Shown piece by piece: positions 58,963-64,000 of a DNA stretch of 64,000 nucleotides (its first letter is position 1; each line of letters opens with the position of its first letter). The stretch lies in assembly GCA_035582835.1 (NCBI GenBank), contig JAYKAV010002788.1, positions 1,234,125 through 1,298,124 on the forward strand, given 5' to 3'. The position numbers were made by a program, and so were the translations under genes. The stretch comes from Phoebastria nigripes. Taxonomy: Eukaryota > Chordata > Aves > Procellariiformes > Diomedeidae. The notes beneath the pieces were generated by a model, which did no database searches, was not told where the DNA came from, and was given only the letters and a program-made list of their open reading frames with translations.

Positions 58963-61900
58963 CATTTTAGTAATAAAAAGCAGCAACCAAACCCAGAATG
59001 AAATGAGACAAAAATGTCTCTCTTTCATTGGAAAGTGCTTAAATATTAAGATTAGGGAAGTGGGTTGCTGTTTGTTTTTATTTTAGGTCAGGGTGAAGTT
59101 AAGGAAGGGAACTTTCTTAGCATCTCCTTTCAAAATGGATATCTCCCTGAATGTATGTGCACGATTTGATTCTGGCCATTTTATCGAAATGACAACCTCC
59201 ATCTGTGACTGAATTGCACTGTGTTTCTCTTACAGTCCTACGAGAAGAATATAGGAGCTGTTACACTGTACACAGGGTCGGGAGGGAGGCTGTTGCAAGA
59301 GCAGTGGAGCATACAGCCGAGGACACCACCCCCAGCCTTTCTTGACTCTTAAATGACGTTCTGCATTTATGTGTTTTAGGTGGAACATCACGCTGGCACT
59401 GAAGAAGCGGAGCCCTCTGGGATGAGTCATTTGTGTATCCTGTGATTGTGGTTTTGTTTATCAGTCTGCCAAGATAAAGATTAGCATCCTTTGAAAGATG
59501 ACTAAAAATTGTCATATGTTGCATCTAAATCAGCATCAGCTGTCTAGGTTAGTATTATCTTCTAATTTTTGTAATCATCTTCCTCATCCATCTGTTAGGG
59601 ATTTTGTGTTAATAGAAACAGACATCTCGCTTTCTTAAAGGGCCTAGCATTGCTATCACTGGCCAGGACACCATTAGTGCTACTGAGGTGACACTGCTTG
59701 TGACATCCAAAGTGTTAGAGCATGATTTCCTGAGTGTGTTCAGTACGAGTAGGATGTGTTAAAGCAGCTGGTATGCAGAGTGCATGCCACAGGGGACAGC
59801 CTTTGGTCTCCAGTGTTGCCTTGTGAAAAATACATATGCAAGAACTGACCTGGTAAGTCAGCACCGGTGTAAGCAAAACTGACCTCGCTTATGCACTGTA
59901 AAGACATCGTTCCAGATGCAAGGGTCTTCCTTCTGTCTCCACGGTGTTCATGTCAATTCTGTCTATAGTCACGGTGACTTGGACACCAGTCCCATCTACC
60001 TGAAGCAGTAGCTTCTTGTAAGTTTTCAAATGGGAGCCCTGTTGTACAATGGGACAGGATGGAGTACTATTATAATTTGCTGGGCTACTCCACTCAGTCC
60101 CCCAGTGCCAGCACCAGTTTAAAGTCCTTTTCTCAGAAGAGAGATGAAAGTGAATGATCAGCTTTCATTTCCTGCTGGTCATGAATAGCTGAGAGATAGC
60201 TGGGTTGATTTCAGGACACATCAGAACTGTGTAGGGAGAGCCAGAGACTCAAAGATGGCTCCCGAAATTCATGATGTTGTCGTCAGACACCTTCGAGCAG
60301 CAGCCTGATGGCTCCATGCTGCACCTGAAACAGCTCTTTGCAACCTCTTTTAGATCCAGACTCTGACCATAAACTGATGTTCCTGGGTCCCAGAATGAAG
60401 AATAGCAACTGCAGAACTGCTGGATGGGGAAATGAGTGTATCTGTGTCCCCATCAGGAGCTTGGCACTACTGCACCACAGCTCTGCCAGTTTGAAAAGGA
60501 GCACAGTGGTGGCCACCTGGAAACTTCTATTTTCGCCTTGGCAGTATCGCTCAGACAGTGGCTTGTGGCTGGGAGACCTGCAGCAAGCACTGCTGCAGCT
60601 TTTGGAGGCAGAGACCAATGGTACAGCAGCACTCCTGGGAAATGCAGGTAGATGAGCTCCCCAAGAAACCTCAACAGGAACTTAAACCGTCTGTTTGATC
60701 CTCTTCCCCACAAACACTGGAGAACTATAACTTATACTGATCTGTGGTGATGCAGACATTAGAGGGCTATTGTGGAAAGGGCTAGGACGTGAATACCACA
60801 TGACTGGACACACTGCATGCAATAATAGTCCATATACTCTCTTTCCACTGAACTACATTGGAGCTATTGCTACCGTCTTGCTGAGCATCTGACTGAACAT
60901 ATACAACAAACACTGCTGAGAATTACTTTTGACCACTTGTGTAAGCATGTATAATTTTACTTGTGTTTTCAACTAACTCTCTTACCAGGATGAAAATTAG
61001 TAGAAAGTGCTGAAGAAAATGGCTGAATAAATTTCTGTAACCAATAACTGACATCTGATACCAAGTTTTCCTCAGGAAAGGAGCTGGAATGCATGAGCTA
61101 AGTAAAAGTTATTCAGAGATATAATCACAAAAAGTGTAATGCCACAGTTAGGAAACGAGTACAGAGAGAATCCAGCAGCTTGTCAGGTAATGGTAATGGT
61201 ATAATGTGATATTTGCAATGAATGCAACCAAAGGCAAATATCAATGGACTCCTCTGGTTGATAAAAGATCAACTGTATTTTTCAGTCAAAGCATAGACTT
61301 AGAAGCAGTGTAAACCAAAACTACTTGTAAGTGTAATTAATACACTTGTGGGAAAACCAAGCTTTTTCTGTAGTAAAGATAGCCAACAAAGTACCTAGTG
61401 CAATAAAAACTGATGACCTATGTGATATTTTATAGCTCATTAATGTTTTCGTAGATAGTCATAGCTTCATTCAAAAGGAGTAATATGCGCTTTGTTTTCT
61501 ATTTGTTGCCAGTGTAAAATACTGCAAAAGAAAATCCCGAATACCCTGGGCTGTGAAGTACGCACAGTGCTAAGCTGAGGTAATGAGAACATCCTGCAAC
61601 TGAAAGTCTTCTGCGCATCAGGAATAACAAACGGAGCGAGAGCTATGATCATTATATTAAGCCATGCAGCCACTTACTAAGTGCTAATCAATAGAGACAG
61701 ATTTAGAAACAAATGTAAGTCATTTCCAGTAACAGAAGTAAGCAGAGGGCTCGGAAATAGCATAGCAACAGACATGCTCTGCCTGGAGGAAGCCATTTCC
61801 ACCACTCGGGCTCCATTGCCGTCAGCTGTGACACACGGAGGCCATGGAAATGGTACCGTTTCAGTGCTGAGTGTGTGCAGCATTTAGGCTTTTCTGTTCC

Positions 61901-64000
61901 CAAATTACACATACTTGCAATCTGGTCTGAGCAGAAGTGTCTGTTTAAAATTGTACTCATGGTAAGATTTATGTCCTACCTGGACTGGAGCCAGCAAGTG
62001 GCAAATTGACTTTGTACAACATGCATATGGAGTTGAAAGCCTGANGCTCTCACTCTCTGCCACAAGAGCATTTCCAGACTTTAAGGTGCTGCAGACTTCT
62101 GGACCTTCATCAGGTGGTTGTGCTTGTCTCCCAGTATGTTGGGCACACTCTCAGGGTGAGCAGGATCTAAACTCTGCCCTGGCTTTGGACCTCTGCAGTC
62201 CTGCTCAGTCTGGGGTTCCTCTGCCCACAATAGTCACCTACCTGAGAGAGGAGACCCCCCTTCCCACGCTGGTACAACTGCGTGGGCCCTGGGACTTCCC
62301 GGTGGCCTAAGTACACCCTGTACCAGACTTCCAACCCTATGGATGCTCTGGTTTCCCGTTCCATAGGCAAACGATAGCTCAAGAAGTTAGAAGAAAATAG
62401 GCTTGCACAAGTTTCTGACAGGCCTGTGCGTAGCTTAGACAGCACCTGACACACACAGCTCTAGATTACCCTCACAGCGCACTTCATCCTCATGAATCTG
62501 GGTTTTCTTTGGTTCATATCAGTCCTTTAGTGAGCCCAGGGGAGTTCCTTTCCTTCCTCAGTTTAAGGCAGTTGCCTTGGCTTCTTCTATTGTCAGTAGC
62601 GCAAGAGGGAGAGGCGCATTTTCGGGGGGCAGTTCACCCCACTTATGCAGCATATCTGTGTTAGGATGGACTGATTTGTCTTCTGGGGGTTCCTATCTCT
62701 CCTCGCTGACCATATAAGAATTTTGTTTTAGACTGCATGTCTAAGTTATCGGGGGGAGAAGTTAGATGAGACAAACTTCAAGCCTCATCTGCCTATTGCA
62801 GATGTCCAACTTCCAAGCAAAACTCTAAAGAGCCATCAAAATTTTTATAAATGCCCAGGCAGATGTACAAACAGATTTCCCGGTCATCTTATGACATGGA
62901 GATACTACAGCACCAATGCAGCAATGTTTTATGTTTCTATGTCAGACAGAAAATTCCGTTTCATAGCCTCCTGTGCCAGGTTTTGTCTCCTTGAAATTGA
63001 GAAGCTGCTTTCTCTTGGCATAAGAATAGGAAGGACTTTTATGTCTGGAGAATTTCCAAGAGCTTGCCAAAACTGAGAAGTCAAATTGAATAGTGATTAC
63101 ATGTTTTCAGCAACATTGCACTGGTGGTGATCTGTATCTTCTTCCTTCATACAAGCTGCTCCTTGCACAGAGATTGCCTGAGTTACCCCTCAGACAACTA
63201 TAAATTTGGAGTAAATCCTCTGAAGTTAAGGTGGTGTAGGTCTGGTGACTATAAATGCAGACTCAAGCACAATACAACTGCGCTTAGCCAGCACCCACGT
63301 TGTTCAGTGAATGTACGGTAAACTTTGCCTTCATGGTGAGGCTTAAGAGACTGACATGGAGGCTGAAATCAAAGTGGATGGCACTGCCCTTCATCTTGCA
63401 GATGCNTGTCCCCCTCCTCCCTTGTGTTGGCACAGTACTCGTAACTATGCCATCAAACAGGTCAGCAAGCTGATCTGGTTGAAAACTTGCCCTAGAAAAA
63501 CAGCAGATTGTTTTTCAGCTGGGTCAGTGGCCTGATCCAGCGGACTGCAAGATCAGACAAGTGCGAGCACTCCCTTTCCAGCACCTGGGCTTACTGAAAC
63601 TGTGCCCTGAGATGTAGCTGTGACTATGCAGAAAGTAAAAAACGAACGTGCCCAGCAAATATTTGAGACAAAACCCAAGACCATATTGTACTGACAGGAG
63701 AAGCCATAAAGGCAATTCAGTATATTAAGACTAATGGGTAAATTGGCATGGTGATATGTGGCAGGGAAGCTCAAAGAAGCAGCCTAAATCATCAATTCTT
63801 CATGAGAAACACAAATATTACTTCGACAGCTCAGCTCAGTGCTCAGGGAGGTGCATCGAGAGTTAGTGACTTCTCAGTTCTAGCTGTGCCTTTGGCACCT
63901 GGCTGCTGCCAGTACGTTCGCAGTGCAAAGGCAGATCACTGTCTTAAAGGGTTCATGGCTCTAGATGTCTTCCCATTTAGCTGAAACCAGCATACCAGTG
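58963..64000. other. Intergenic, no recognised gene
   Basis: The last 5 kb, with Ns at 62045 and 63406. I see no coding exon, including no start of LYST, which might be expected further right. An acceptor-like TTTCTCTTACAG at about 59235 precedes a 38-codon open stretch without known similarity. Confidence 0.5.

Noticed and set aside
59235..59350. Possible exon after the acceptor-like TTTCTCTTACAG, with 38 open codons to a TAA.
   Set aside because: No similarity to a known protein, no partner exon, and acceptor-like strings are common.
1..64000. CRISPR arrays, bacterial operons or rRNA genes.
   Set aside because: None visible; the sequence has vertebrate intron structure and repeats throughout.

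Overview
The window is vertebrate genomic DNA, almost certainly from a bird. It holds the last six visible coding exons of a nidogen gene on the + strand, separated by introns with GT-AG ends. Its repeats are CR1 LINEs, including one ending in the bird-typical ATTCTATG octamers, plus old tRNA-derived MIR-like SINEs. Nothing bacterial is present: no operons and no CRISPR arrays. It is draft sequence, with two long N runs (1291-1617 and 23670-24665) and about forty isolated single Ns.

Positions 1-16370 are the 3' end of nidogen-1 (NID1). Exons at 2748-2874, 7888-8059, 10066-10223, 11639-11762, 12924-13036 and 14559-14680 splice in perfect phase into 271 C-terminal residues. These contain five YWTD-type (LDLR class B) beta-propeller motifs and a final six-cysteine EGF-like module ending at a TGA. 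The 3'UTR runs to an AATAAA at 16344. It carries a miR-29 seed match and a Pumilio-type element. The introns hold a young CR1 (interrupted by an assembly gap), a decayed CR1 reverse-transcriptase scrap and a very old CR1 tail.

Positions 16390-64000 look like intergenic DNA. I found no convincing coding exon there. In amniotes LYST lies downstream of NID1 on the same strand, so this is probably NID1-LYST spacer, although no LYST coding sequence is visible. Contents I can support are two minus-strand CR1 copies (22235-22770, 33800-34440), two MIR-like SINEs (28770-28901 plus strand, 58800-58962 minus strand), a GC-rich repeat-like block (17689-18020) and a small CpG-rich patch (about 55733-56036).

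The most unusual structure is a perfect 38-bp inverted repeat with a 5-base loop at 43159-43239, directly overlapping a second 8-bp hairpin. It is best explained by a recent template-switch event, a novel hairpin locus, or a fold-back assembly artefact. I did not find a new multi-gene system in this window.
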